From the NCBI GenBank assembly GCA_011620465.1, contig WOZC01000105.1, forward strand, positions 1 through 25,798: 25,798 nucleotides of DNA, given 5' to 3'. Of this stretch, positions 1-7,373 are shown piece after piece; within the stretch, counting starts at the first letter, position 1; every line of letters begins with the position of its first letter. Both the position numbers and the translations under genes were made by a program. The notes beneath the pieces are model-generated. The model did no database searches. It was not told where the DNA came from and was given only the letters and a program-made list of their open reading frames with translations. This DNA comes from Anaerolineaceae bacterium (GTDB lineage: Bacteria; Chloroflexota; Anaerolineae; Anaerolineales; Anaerolineaceae).

Positions 1-72
1 GGTTACTACTTGTAATGTAGTATGATTTGTATATTAATTGACCACACATAAGTTCATTTTACTCAATTACTA

Positions 73-103
73 CTCCAATTTCAACATTATTTTACAATTG
101 GAG
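73..103. repeat. 8-bp perfect inverted repeat downstream of xth
   Basis: CTCCAATT at 73-80 is mirrored by AATTGGAG at 96-103, with a 15-base AT-rich loop. It lies 40-70 bases beyond the exonuclease stop codon. It could be a transcription end signal or an operator for a gene left of the window. There is no clean T-run, so the role is open. The rest of bases 1-142 is AT-rich and shows no gene. Confidence 0.4.
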
Positions 104-116
104 AACGATTCCTGCG

Positions 117-132
117 AAAAAACTCAAGTTTT
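117..132 (-). terminator. Weak A/T hairpin after exonuclease III
   Basis: Read on the minus strand, an AAAACT/AGTTTT hairpin ends in a T-run about ten bases after the xth stop. The stem is short and AT-only, so it is a poor terminator, but its position is right for one. Confidence 0.3.
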
Positions 133-142
133 ACTCAAACAC

Positions 143-907
143 CTAATCCCGCAAAATTAAGCTCACCGGGCAATGGTCGGAGCCCATGACATCGTCGTGA
201 ATTTCAACAGCTTTCACCCGCGGCATTAACTCGGTACTGACCAAAAAGTAATCGAGGCGCCAGCCCACGTTGCGGGGGCGGGCATTGGTGCGGTAATCCC
301 ACCAGGTATACCCAACCTTGTTCGGGTAGAGGCTGCGATAGGCATCAACAAAATTGTGCTCGAGGTACTTATCGATCCAGGCACGTTCTTCGGGTAAAAA
401 GCCTGTGTTTTTCTGATTCGACTTGGGGTTAGCCAGGTCGATCTCATTATGGGCGGTATTAAAATCGCCGGTTAAAATCACATTCTCGCCTTTGGCATGA
501 TGTTCGTCACACAACTCAAGCAAGCGAGCATAAAATTCCAGTTTATAGGGAACCCTCCGGTTCTCCGGTCCTCCATTCGGAAAATAAATGACATAGAGGA
601 AAAATTCCGGGTATTCAATGCGAATGGTGCGACCCTCGTTATCAAACTCCTCCATACCCAAACCGGCCTGGATGGAGAGCGGCTCTTTCTTAAAAAGGAC
701 TGCTGTTCCACTATAGCCGGGGCGTTCCGCTGAATTCCAGAAACTCTGGTACTCAAGATGTTCCCGCAGAAATTGGGGTACTTGTTGAGGCTTGGCTTTG
801 ATCTCTTGCAGACCAAGGATGTCAGGTTTGACTTCATCCATCCATCTAAAACCGTCTTTATTTACTACTGCTCTGATTCCATTGACATTCCAGGTTGTGA
901 TTCGCAT
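143..907 (-). CDS. xth: Exodeoxyribonuclease III
   Basis: This is a Mg-dependent AP endonuclease and 3'-5' exonuclease of the ExoIII/APE1 family, a cytoplasmic base-excision repair enzyme that cuts abasic sites and cleans 3' ends. The 254-residue length is normal. The family motifs appear in order: N-terminal TWNVNGIRA, LQEIK with the metal-binding Glu, the catalytic GDFN with N-A-H following, the WRLDYFLVS block and C-terminal SDHCPV with the Asp-His pair. The start is set by an AAGGAAG ribosome site eight bases upstream of the ATG. It diverges from the LysM/M23 gene with only 21 bases between start codons, so its promoter must lie inside that neighbour. A matching promoter is seen at 957-984. 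Family assignment is firm; preference for AP sites is known for the family, not shown here. Confidence 0.95.
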   Translation of the reverse strand: MRITTWNVNGIRAVVNKDGFRWMDEVKPDILGLQEIKAKPQQVPQFLREHLEYQSFWNSAERPGYSGTAVLFKKEPLSIQAGLGMEEFDNEGRTIRIEYPEFFLYVIYFPNGGPENRRVPYKLEFYARLLELCDEHHAKGENVILTGDFNTAHNEIDLANPKSNQKNTGFLPEERAWIDKYLEHNFVDAYRSLYPNKVGYTWWDYRTNARPRNVGWRLDYFLVSTELMPRVKAVEIHDDVMGSDHCPVSLILRD

Positions 908-928
908 GAATAAAGCTTCCTTTCAAAC

Positions 929-2374
929 ATGGTAAACTTATTGATTGATATGAACGATTATACCAATTCCACATCCCCATCCAAGCAGCGTTTTTTGGTT
1001 TTAATTATCGTCGCAATTCTGATTTTTTCAGTCCTTCCAATTGGAAAAGTAAAAGCACAGGCGACCACTTATCCTGAATATGTGGTTGTTTCAGGAGACA
1101 CCCTTTCCTGGATCGCGCTGCGTTTTGACAGCACATTGGATGATTTGTTAGCACTGAATGGTCTCGACGAGAACAGCATGTTGAGACCAGGCGATCGACT
1201 GAAGATACCCTCCCTAGCAGGGATGCGGGGCATTTTATCGACTGAATATGTACCTTTGGGCTCAAGCCTTACCAGCCTTAGCCGGCGCAGCCAGGCAGAG
1301 CCGGCTGACCTGATCAGAGCTAATAACCTGACCAGCCCATCCGAGCTCTTTATCGGGCGTGAGATCATTCTGACCCACATCGAAGATGCTCCTTTGATGA
1401 CAACCATGGCGTCCTTGAGACAAGGACAGTCTTTCTTCGAAGCCTCCGTCCTGGCTGGTCAAAACACCTGGAACTTGGTCCGGTTAAACCGGATGGCGAA
1501 CCCATCGCGCGGCTTGCCTATGGACACCTACTACAAGCCTTCGGATGTCGAATCACCCAGCAACCTGGCCATCCCTGGATTGAAAGAAATCGTGGTTGAC
1601 AATCTGCCGCTATTACAGGGTGACACGTTTTTGATCGAGGTGAGCAGTGACGAACCAGTGACTGTCAAAGCCAGTTTGGCTGGCGTCGAACCGGTCTTCG
1701 TGGATATGGGTGATGGTGTTCAAATGGGATACGGCGGAGTGAACGCACTGACTGAAGTTGGTGTCTACCCGCTCACAATGGAGTTTACCAACGCTGAGGG
1801 TGCTACCTACCGCTTTGATCAGTATGTCATGATCAATTCGAGCAATTTCGCCACGGATAAGCCCCTGGATGTCGACCCTGAAAGTGTTGACACCGAAGCG
1901 GAAAAAGCTGAAAACCAGGTATTCAAGGAAATCGTCTCTCCGGTCACTCCTGTGCAACAGTGGAGCGGATTGTGGTACTCCCCGGCACAAGACGCTGACT
2001 GCATTATTTCTACTTTTGGCAGCCGGCGCACCTACAACGATAACCTCCGCTTGTATTATCACACCGGGCTTGACCTTGGCTATTGTAAAGGGGTTGACGT
2101 TTATGCTCCAGCAGGAGGAACAGTTGTTGGGGTTTTCCCCGACCAGGTGGTTAGAGGTAACGCCATTGTGATCGACCATGGTTTAGGAGTTTATACGACT
2201 TACATGCACCTGGCAAGCTTTGCGGTTGAAGAAGGAGACGTGGTTGAACCTGGACAGCTAATTGGTATCATCGGCACAACCGGCCGCTCTACAGGTCCTC
2301 ACCTGCATTTTGAAGTCGATATCCATGGCACACCAGTCAATCCGCTTACTTGGCTGCGAAGAGAATTTCCTTAA
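929..2374 (+). CDS. Exported LysM-domain M23 metallopeptidase
   Basis: This is a probable cell-wall hydrolase or amidase-activating factor acting outside the membrane. Residues 21-43 form a hydrophobic signal/anchor segment. A clear LysM domain spans about 50-94, a second about 106-150, and a degenerate third about 163-205. An Ig-like stretch (about 229-302) and a charged linker follow, then an M23 LytM/peptidase domain from about 360. Zinc ligands are visible: H378 and D382 in HTGLD, and H458/H460 in PHLHFEV, with H427 in YMHL as the catalytic His. LysM modules bind N-acetylglucosamine chains and M23 domains cut peptide cross-bridges. The start is uncertain: an in-frame ATG at 950 would shorten it by seven residues, and neither ATG has a good ribosome site. 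A bidirectional terminator follows the stop codon directly. Confidence 0.9.
   Translation: MVNLLIDMNDYTNSTSPSKQRFLVLIIVAILIFSVLPIGKVKAQATTYPEYVVVSGDTLSWIALRFDSTLDDLLALNGLDENSMLRPGDRLKIPSLAGMRGILSTEYVPLGSSLTSLSRRSQAEPADLIRANNLTSPSELFIGREIILTHIEDAPLMTTMASLRQGQSFFEASVLAGQNTWNLVRLNRMANPSRGLPMDTYYKPSDVESPSNLAIPGLKEIVVDNLPLLQGDTFLIEVSSDEPVTVKASLAGVEPVFVDMGDGVQMGYGGVNALTEVGVYPLTMEFTNAEGATYRFDQYVMINSSNFATDKPLDVDPESVDTEAEKAENQVFKEIVSPVTPVQQWSGLWYSPAQDADCIISTFGSRRTYNDNLRLYYHTGLDLGYCKGVDVYAPAGGTVVGVFPDQVVRGNAIVIDHGLGVYTTYMHLASFAVEEGDVVEPGQLIGIIGTTGRSTGPHLHFEVDIHGTPVNPLTWLRREFP
957..984 (-). promoter_or_regulatory. Probable promoter for xth, inside the LysM/M23 gene
   Basis: On the minus strand TTGGAT (979-984), a 16-base spacer and a perfect TATAAT (957-962) precede xth. 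The -10 is preceded by TGG, an extended -10. The start would fall near 950, giving a leader of about 43 bases that contains the ribosome site. It lies within the first codons of the divergent gene. Confidence 0.5.
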
Positions 2375-2377
2375 ACG

Positions 2378-2406
2378 AAAAAGGCAACATTCGTTGCCCT
2401 TTTTTT
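2378..2406. terminator. Bidirectional intrinsic terminator
   Basis: The stem GGCAAC (2383-2388) and GTTGCC (2393-2398) has an ATTC loop, five A's on the left and seven T's on the right. It can end transcription of the peptidase gene from the left and of tRNA-Leu from the right. It fills the whole gap between them. Confidence 0.85.
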
Positions 2407-2407
2407 G

Positions 2408-2489
2408 TGCGCTGAGAGGGAGTTGAACCCTCACGCCTTGCGGCACGTGGCCCTCAACCACGCCTGTCTGCCAATTCCAGCACCAGCGC
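2408..2489 (-). tRNA. tRNA-Leu (anticodon GAG)
   Basis: The minus strand folds into a class II tRNA. The acceptor GCGCTGG pairs with TCAGCGC (one G-U). The D arm has TGGCAGAC and the anticodon stem is CGTGG/CCACG with loop TTGAGGG, giving anticodon GAG. A long variable arm (TGCCGCAAGGCGT) and the T arm GAGGGTTCAACTCCCTC complete it. The long variable arm and GAG anticodon identify leucine (CTC/CTT codons). The discriminator is A. The 3' CCA is not encoded, since the following bases read CAA, so CCA must be added after transcription. A CCA-adding enzyme is encoded later in this window. Confidence 0.95.
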
Positions 2490-2503
2490 AAATGTGAGAG
2501 TAA

Positions 2504-2531
2504 ATTATAACGATTCTGAGGTCTTTGTCAA
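2504..2531 (-). promoter_or_regulatory. Consensus promoter of tRNA-Leu
   Basis: On the minus strand TTGACA (2526-2531), a 16-base spacer and TATAAT (2504-2509) match both hexamers perfectly. The start would be about eight bases before the tRNA, as expected for a stable RNA gene. The same bases read on the plus strand give TATAAC (2506-2511), which may act as the -10 for plsX. Confidence 0.85.
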
Positions 2532-2554
2532 GCAAGGACGGGATAGGAGAAAGT

Positions 2555-3559
2555 ATGAAAACGACAATTGTTCTTGATGCGATGGGCAGCGACCAACGCC
2601 CTGCACCAGAGTTGGAAGGCGCAGTCCTGGCTGCGAACAAGTTTGACATCCACGTGATCCTGGTGGGAGACGAAAAAACATTATCTGAAGGTTTGGCAAA
2701 GGTAACAGGCGACAAAAACCAAATCACTATCGTTCACGCGCCAGAGTCTCTGGATATGGAAAACCACATTCGCGAAGCGCGCGCGAAAAAAGAAAACACT
2801 ATGGCTGTTGGGATGAATTTGGTCAAAGCCGGCAAGGCGCAAGCATTCGTGACAGCCGGAAACACCGGAATGGCAATGTATTTCGGCATAAAAACCTTTG
2901 GGATGATCCCTGGAGCAGACAGACCGTGCCTCGTGGCTGTTTTTCCCGTGGAAGGCGGTCGCTGTGTGATTGCGGATATTGGCGCAAATGCCGAAGTGCG
3001 ACCCGAGTTCTTGGTTCAGTTTGGTCAGATGGCGAGCGTGTATTCTCATCTGATGCTCAACGTGGATGAGCCCAGGGTGGGTCTGATTGCCAATGGAGAA
3101 GAAGAAGGCAAAGGTAACGAACTGGTAAAAGAAGCCGGACCACTGATGCGCGCTGCTCTTCCCAATTTTGTCGGCAATATCGAAGGCAAAGAGCTTTTTG
3201 GCGGCAAGGTGGACGTGGCGATTACGGATGGATTCACTGGCAATGTGTTGCTTAAATCAGTTGAAGCCGTCGCCAAACTGATCCTTACCACCCTTAAAGG
3301 CGAATTAATGTCCAGCACCCGCACAAAACTGGGAGCGCTTTTGGCTAAGCCTGCCTTTAACAAATTGAGCAAGATGCTTGATCCCAACGAAACAGGGTCC
3401 GCCCCCTTATTGGGATTGGACGGGTTGGTTTTTGTTGGGCATGGGCGCTCAGATGCAAAAGCCATCGTAAGTGCTATCGAACAGGCAGTAAATGCGGTAG
3501 AATCCAACCTGCTTGAAAATTTGAAGAAAACCATCACCCATTCGGAGAACCTATTGTGA
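2555..3559 (+). CDS. plsX: Phosphate acyltransferase PlsX
   Basis: PlsX turns acyl-ACP and phosphate into acyl-phosphate, the donor used by PlsY to start membrane phospholipid synthesis. It is a peripheral membrane enzyme. Length is 334 residues, normal for the family. Visible family blocks are N-terminal LDAMGSD, TAGNTGM, ADIGANAEVRPEFL, GLIANGEEEGKGNEL, DVAITDGFTGN and APLLGLDG with the C-terminal GHGRSDAKA. The start chosen is the ATG with an AGGAGA ribosome site five bases upstream; a TTG ten codons earlier has no ribosome site. The fatty-acid genes (fabD, fabG, acpP) that often follow plsX are absent. Instead a membrane protein overlaps its stop codon. Confidence 0.95.
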   Translation: MKTTIVLDAMGSDQRPAPELEGAVLAANKFDIHVILVGDEKTLSEGLAKVTGDKNQITIVHAPESLDMENHIREARAKKENTMAVGMNLVKAGKAQAFVTAGNTGMAMYFGIKTFGMIPGADRPCLVAVFPVEGGRCVIADIGANAEVRPEFLVQFGQMASVYSHLMLNVDEPRVGLIANGEEEGKGNELVKEAGPLMRAALPNFVGNIEGKELFGGKVDVAITDGFTGNVLLKSVEAVAKLILTTLKGELMSSTRTKLGALLAKPAFNKLSKMLDPNETGSAPLLGLDGLVFVGHGRSDAKAIVSAIEQAVNAVESNLLENLKKTITHSENLL

Positions 3560-4272
3560 AAACTATCATCAATCAAAAACTTATTGACCGAAATAAAAAA
3601 CTCAGCCTGGTGTTGTTCTTTGCCAGCATGGCAGTGCTGATCTTCGGCGCTTACCTTGCATGGCCGGGAAAAGCCGATGTCAGCCGAACTGTTTATTCCT
3701 GGATCGCGCTTATGTTTGGCTTTATCCTGACACGCGTCAGCATCTACTTTACCTCGCGTTTCGGTCAAACCCCTCGTTACGATGAAGTGATAGGACAGGC
3801 AATTGACAAGTTGCGTAGCGAATATACCTATTTTGTCTATTCCACACCAGTCCCCATGTTGCTTCTGGGACCCTGCCGGCTTTGGCTGCCAGTTTTGATG
3901 ACCAGCAGTGGCACGATCAGTTACATTGATGGTAAGTGGAAACACACTGGTGTGAGCATTATCAAACGCTTCATGGGACAGGAAACAATCGCAGATCCTG
4001 ACAAAGATGCCACAGAAGCGATAAACGAAGTCCGGAAACAACTCACGCTCCAGGGCATCCCACTTGAGGAACAACCTCAGATCCAACCTGTTCTGGTTAT
4101 CATTCTGAAAAACACAATCATTGGAGAGGTGAAAGATGCTCCTTATCCAGTGGTAATCCTCAATGACTTCAAACGTTTTGTTCGTAAGGTGGACCGCGAG
4201 CAATGCGAGAAACCTCTCAGCCTGGAAGAAACTGAAAAAATCACTAAGGCACTGACTGCCGGTAAGATTTAA
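3556..4272 (+). CDS. Two-TM membrane protein, possibly NERD-like, coupled to plsX
   Basis: I do not recognise a named family with certainty. The GTG start overlaps the plsX stop by four bases, so the two are translated together. The 238-residue protein has two membrane helices (about 17-36 and 45-66) with a short turn between. A cytosolic domain of about 170 residues follows. Its early part, with P-x-P-x-LLLGPCRLW and then GTISYIDGKW, resembles the first strands of NERD (nuclease-related) domains, where a hydrophobic strand and a GP turn precede the active site. I see no clear catalytic Asp-Glu-Gln-Lys set, so nuclease activity is not claimed. The remainder is charged and mixed alpha/beta. 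Coupling to plsX suggests a membrane-associated role. The gene is real by frame length, overlap and the terminator after it; function is unknown. Confidence 0.8.
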   Translation: MKTIINQKLIDRNKKLSLVLFFASMAVLIFGAYLAWPGKADVSRTVYSWIALMFGFILTRVSIYFTSRFGQTPRYDEVIGQAIDKLRSEYTYFVYSTPVPMLLLGPCRLWLPVLMTSSGTISYIDGKWKHTGVSIIKRFMGQETIADPDKDATEAINEVRKQLTLQGIPLEEQPQIQPVLVIILKNTIIGEVKDAPYPVVILNDFKRFVRKVDREQCEKPLSLEETEKITKALTAGKI

Positions 4273-4293
4273 TTCGTTAGGTTCCTTGTTATG

Positions 4294-4323
4294 AAAAAAA
4301 CTCCTGGTATTCAGGAGTTTTTT
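4294..4323. terminator. Bidirectional intrinsic terminator
   Basis: The stem CTCCTG (4301-4306)/CAGGAG (4312-4317) has loop GTATT, with a seven-A run on the left and six T's on the right. It separates the converging plsX operon (+) and scpB-rluB operon (-). About 60 bases of unassigned sequence lie between it and the rluB stop. Confidence 0.85.
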
Positions 4324-4383
4324 GTTGTTAAACCTGAAAATGTTTGCATCAGGTCCAGAAAAAGTCTTACCGGGTCGTACTTT

Positions 4384-5133
4384 TCACGACTGTTTGGTAG
4401 TTTTTTCTTTTTCGGTTTTGGTATATTCGAGCAGCTTACTAACTTCAAAATCAGTCAAATAGCGCCATTCACCTGGGCGGAGTTTGCCCAATTTTAGCGG
4501 TCCAATTCGCACTCTTTTAATCTTCGCGACTGGAAGTCCAATCCGCGAGCCAACCTTGCGAATTTGGCGTTTTTTGCCTTCCTTGAGGATAATGCGCAAC
4601 CATGTGCCGTTATTCGCGTTGTTCATTACCTCGATCTTGGCTGGCAAGGTTCTTGAGCCGTCTTCCATGACCACACCCCTGCGCCAAATGGCAAGTTGTT
4701 CCTCATCGGGTTGGGTGATCACGAATACTTCATATTCTTTCTCGTGTTCATAACTGGGATGTGTAAGGCGGTTTGCCATCTTGCCGTCATTGGTCATCAA
4801 GATCAAGCCTTCGCTGTCCAGGTCCAACCTGCCAACCGCAAAAAGCGGATCGGATATGCCGATCAGGTCATTCACTGTCGGACGGGGATGGTTTAGATCA
4901 ATATCCGAAAGATACCCTTTGGGTTTGTTCAGGGCAATGTAGATCTTGTCGATCGTCTTGCGAATCAACTTTCCGTCCACCGCGATGGAATCTTTGCTTG
5001 GGTCAGCTTGATCGCCCAGGTGAATCACTTTTCCGTTGACCTTTACCCGGTTTTCTTCAATCATTTTTTCACAAGCACGCCGTGAGCCGTAACCCGCCGC
5101 TGCCAGGATTTTTTGAACTCGTTCTTCTGCCAT
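4384..5133 (-). CDS. rluB: 23S rRNA pseudouridine synthase (RluB/RsuA family)
   Basis: The enzyme converts uridine to pseudouridine in ribosomal RNA; by family and neighbour gene the likely target is the RluB site in 23S rRNA, though RsuA-type 16S specificity cannot be excluded. Residues 1-58 are an S4 RNA-binding domain (RVQKILAAAGYGSRRACE). The catalytic domain carries NKPKGYLSD and GRLDLDSEGL, where D104 is the catalytic Asp. KEGKKRQIRKV follows near the C terminus. Length 249 is normal. The ATG shares one base with the scpB stop codon (TAATG), a classic coupling. ScpB-RluB adjacency is common in many bacteria. The last residues are Lys/Thr-rich. Confidence 0.93.
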   Translation of the reverse strand: MAEERVQKILAAAGYGSRRACEKMIEENRVKVNGKVIHLGDQADPSKDSIAVDGKLIRKTIDKIYIALNKPKGYLSDIDLNHPRPTVNDLIGISDPLFAVGRLDLDSEGLILMTNDGKMANRLTHPSYEHEKEYEVFVITQPDEEQLAIWRRGVVMEDGSRTLPAKIEVMNNANNGTWLRIILKEGKKRQIRKVGSRIGLPVAKIKRVRIGPLKLGKLRPGEWRYLTDFEVSKLLEYTKTEKEKTTKQS

Positions 5134-5723
5134 TAGTCCTTCAACAACCTTCTCTCATCAGCTTCCGCTTCTGCAGGAGTACTAAACATTGCCTCAAAGT
5201 CGATTTCAGGCAATTGATCCAGCCCCTCTAATCCGAAATGCTGGAGAAATTCAGGAGTGACCCCGTATAGAATCGGTCTGCCAGGAACTTCAGAACGCCC
5301 CAATTCTTCGATCAGACCTTTAGAGAGCAGGCTCTTCACCACACCATCGCTATTGACCCCACGAATGCTGTCGATCTCTGGTCGGGTTGTTGGCTGCTTG
5401 TAAGCGATGATCGCCAGGGCTTCCAACGCTGCTTGGGTCAGACGGGACGTCACTTCCAATCCCAAAAGCGCTTCAATATCAGTTGCGTATTCCGGGGCTG
5501 TGACCAGTTGAAATTGCCCTTTTACTTCTTGTAAACGAATACCATGAAGATCAGAGTAATGTGCTCTCAGTGAGACCAAGGCAGTCTCAATTTCTTTTTT
5601 CTTCAGTTTTGTAGCCTGGGTAAGTTGGTCTACACTGGTAAGCCCAGGCGCGGCAAACAGAAGCGCTTCAATCCGCTTAACGGCTTCTTCTTGGTTATTG
5701 GTTTCATTCCGTAATTCAGACAT
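5133..5723 (-). CDS. scpB: Segregation and condensation protein ScpB
   Basis: ScpB is a winged-helix dimer that joins ScpA and SMC in the bacterial condensin, compacting and segregating chromosomes. The protein has 196 residues. Family signs are an N-terminal IEALLFAAPG with LTSVDQLTQ, the LQEVKGQFQLVT strand, and ALEALAIIAYKQPTTRPEI followed by IRGVNSDGVVKSLL and GRPILYGVT, the standard ScpB wing motifs. The usual partner scpA is not beside it, as scpB is the first gene of this operon and the next gene upstream runs the other way. It probably uses the TATAAT seen at 5754-5759. Confidence 0.94.
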   Translation of the reverse strand: MSELRNETNNQEEAVKRIEALLFAAPGLTSVDQLTQATKLKKKEIETALVSLRAHYSDLHGIRLQEVKGQFQLVTAPEYATDIEALLGLEVTSRLTQAALEALAIIAYKQPTTRPEIDSIRGVNSDGVVKSLLSKGLIEELGRSEVPGRPILYGVTPEFLQHFGLEGLDQLPEIDFEAMFSTPAEAEADERRLLKD

Positions 5724-5725
5724 GC

Positions 5726-5761
5726 TATAATACTTCCCGTTCGGGGTCGCTTGATTATACT
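5726..5761. promoter_or_regulatory. Face-to-face promoter region between scpB and the decarboxylase gene
   Basis: A plus-strand TATAAT (5726-5731) and a minus-strand TATAAT (5754-5759) face each other 22 bases apart. The minus element would start scpB about 24 bases before its ATG. The same bases read on the plus strand give TATACT (5756-5761), with TTCCCG 16 bases upstream, a second option for the decarboxylase gene. The -35 matches are weak on both strands. Confidence 0.4.
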
Positions 5762-5801
5762 CTAAAGTGCCCCTGTTTACTTCTGGTAAAGGCAGAATAT
5801 T

Positions 5802-6767
5802 ATGCGAATTCTTATCACAGGCGCCGCTGGTTTCTTAGGTTCTCATCTGACCGATCGTTTTCTCAGCGAAGGGCATCAAGTCATTGGACTGGACAATTTC
5901 ATAACCGGAAACCGGGATAATATTGCCCACCTGGCAGGAAATCCAAGTTTCGCCCTGATGGAGCAAGACGTTTCTACCTACATCTCAGTATCCGAACCGT
6001 TGGATTTTGTGCTTCATTTTGCCTCACCTGCCAGTCCAAGCAAGACCTCGCCGCTGGGTTATCCCAACCTGCCAATCCAGACAATGAAAGCCGGTGCCCT
6101 CGGAACCCATAACAGCCTTGGTTTAGCCAAAAAGCACAATGCCAAATTCCTGCTCGCTTCGACCAGCGAAGTCTATGGCGATCCATTGGTCCATCCTCAA
6201 ACTGAGGATTACTGGGGGAATTGCGATCCGGTTGGGGTACGCTCGGTTTACGATGAAGCCAAACGCTTCGCTGAAGCTTTGACGATGGCTTATCATAATT
6301 TTCACAGTGTGGATACGCGCATTGTGCGCATATTTAACACCTTTGGTCCCAGGATGAGGTTGGATGACGGGCGCAGTGTCCCTAATTTCATTCAACAAGC
6401 ACTGCGCAAAGAACCGCTCACGATTTATGGGACTGGTGAACAGACCCGCAGCTTTTGCTATGTGGATGATTTGATTGAAGGCATCCACCGCCTGATGGAT
6501 TCGGATGAACACATGCCCGTCAATATTGGCAATCCCCTTGAAGTATCCATCAATGACTTCGCCCGCTTGATCAACGAGATCTGTGAAAATCCTGCCGGGT
6601 TGAACGTCAATGCCTCGGAACGCTTGGGCGACGACCCGGAACGGCGCCAACCAGATATCACCAGGGCAAAAACGATTTTGGGTTGGCATCCAGTTGTAAG
6701 TATCCGTGAAGGGCTGAGTAAAACCATCGAATATTTTAAGTCCAAATTGGGGCAGCAGAAAGCCTGA
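5802..6767 (+). CDS. UDP-glucuronate decarboxylase-like SDR epimerase
   Basis: This is a member of the extended short-chain dehydrogenase family. It most resembles UDP-glucuronate decarboxylase (UXS), which makes UDP-xylose from UDP-glucuronate with bound NAD, feeding cell-surface glycan synthesis. Residues 7-13 are the NAD-binding [17 protein letters not shown] holds the catalytic Thr/Ser and Glu (about 120-127), and Y150-x-x-x-K154 is the catalytic pair. The block [13 protein letters not shown] and [15 protein letters not shown] is typical of the UXS branch. Length 321 fits the bacterial UXS core without a membrane extension. The rsmD gene begins two bases after the stop, so they are co-transcribed although unrelated in function. 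Substrate assignment is by resemblance; a related UDP-sugar epimerase is possible. Confidence 0.85.
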   Translation: MRILITGAAGFLGSHLTDRFLSEGHQVIGLDNFITGNRDNIAHLAGNPSFALMEQDVSTYISVSEPLDFVLHFASPASPSKTSPLGYPNLPIQTMKAGALGTHNSLGLAKKHNAKFLLASTSEVYGDPLVHPQTEDYWGNCDPVGVRSVYDEAKRFAEALTMAYHNFHSVDTRIVRIFNTFGPRMRLDDGRSVPNFIQQALRKEPLTIYGTGEQTRSFCYVDDLIEGIHRLMDSDEHMPVNIGNPLEVSINDFARLINEICENPAGLNVNASERLGDDPERRQPDITRAKTILGWHPVVSIREGLSKTIEYFKSKLGQQKA

Positions 6768-6769
6768 AC

Positions 6770-7330
6770 ATGGGTACGTTAAGAGTCATTGCTGGCAAAG
6801 CCAAAGGAATGCGCTTGAAAACTGTTCCTGGGGACACAACTCGCCCGATTACTGATATCGTGAAAGAAGCTTTGTTCAATATCCTCGGGGATGAAATTGT
6901 TGACAACTTGATGCTGGACTTGTTCGGAGGAACCGGTGCAGTAGGGATAGAAGCACTCAGTCGCGGAGCACGCTTTGTTATCTTCCTTGATAAGGGTCAG
7001 CAGGCAATACGCACGATCCAGCAAAACCTTTTAACAACCAAATTTACCGAGCAGGCAGAGGTTATTCGAAGCGATGCCTTCAATTATCTTACAGAGCCTC
7101 CCAAAGTGAATTTTGACCTGATTTATGTAGCCCCACCCCAATACAAGGAGATGTGGCAAAAGGCGATCAGGTTGATTGACGCCAAACCTGAACTACTCAG
7201 CGAAAATGGGCAAATCATCGTTCAGATCAACCCGATAGAGTGGGAAGAGCTTTCCTTACAAAACTTCAGGGTCTTTGACACACGCAAGTACGGTGATACG
7301 TTTTTGGTGTTTTTTGAGAAGTCTGTCTGA
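6770..7330 (+). CDS. rsmD: 16S rRNA guanine-N2 methyltransferase RsmD, variant motif IV
   Basis: RsmD methylates G966 (E. coli numbering) of 16S rRNA using S-adenosylmethionine. N-terminal RVIAGKAKGMRL and the TRPITDIVKEALFNIL block are typical. SAM-binding motif I is DLFGGTGAVGIEALSRGA (50-67). Motif IV, usually DPPY or DPPF, reads APPQY (121-125): the Asp that holds the target amino group is replaced by Ala. The rest, including length (186 residues) and the C-terminal strand, is normal. No frameshift is visible, so this is a substitution, not decay. The gene is two bases downstream of the decarboxylase gene and probably shares its promoter. The coaD gene that often follows rsmD is absent. 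Confidence 0.88.
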   Translation: MGTLRVIAGKAKGMRLKTVPGDTTRPITDIVKEALFNILGDEIVDNLMLDLFGGTGAVGIEALSRGARFVIFLDKGQQAIRTIQQNLLTTKFTEQAEVIRSDAFNYLTEPPKVNFDLIYVAPPQYKEMWQKAIRLIDAKPELLSENGQIIVQINPIEWEELSLQNFRVFDTRKYGDTFLVFFEKSV

Positions 7331-7373
7331 TTTCCTCTTCATAAATGTCATCCATTAACTCATCAAATTAACG

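Noticed and set aside
882..887. TTGACA upstream of the LysM/M23 gene
   Set aside because: It is explained by codons of the conserved WNVNG motif of exonuclease III, and no -10 lies at 16-18 bases.
2258..2491. Minus-strand frame of 77 codons over the tRNA
   Set aside because: It runs through tRNA-Leu and the terminator; not a gene.
2525..2554. Longer plsX starting at TTG
   Set aside because: The ATG at 2555 has AGGAGA in place and begins the conserved N terminus; the extension overlaps the tRNA promoter.
3046..4203. Long open frame (385 codons) on the minus strand opposite plsX and the membrane protein
   Set aside because: It is antisense to two well-supported coupled genes, has no ribosome site and shows no recognisable domain.
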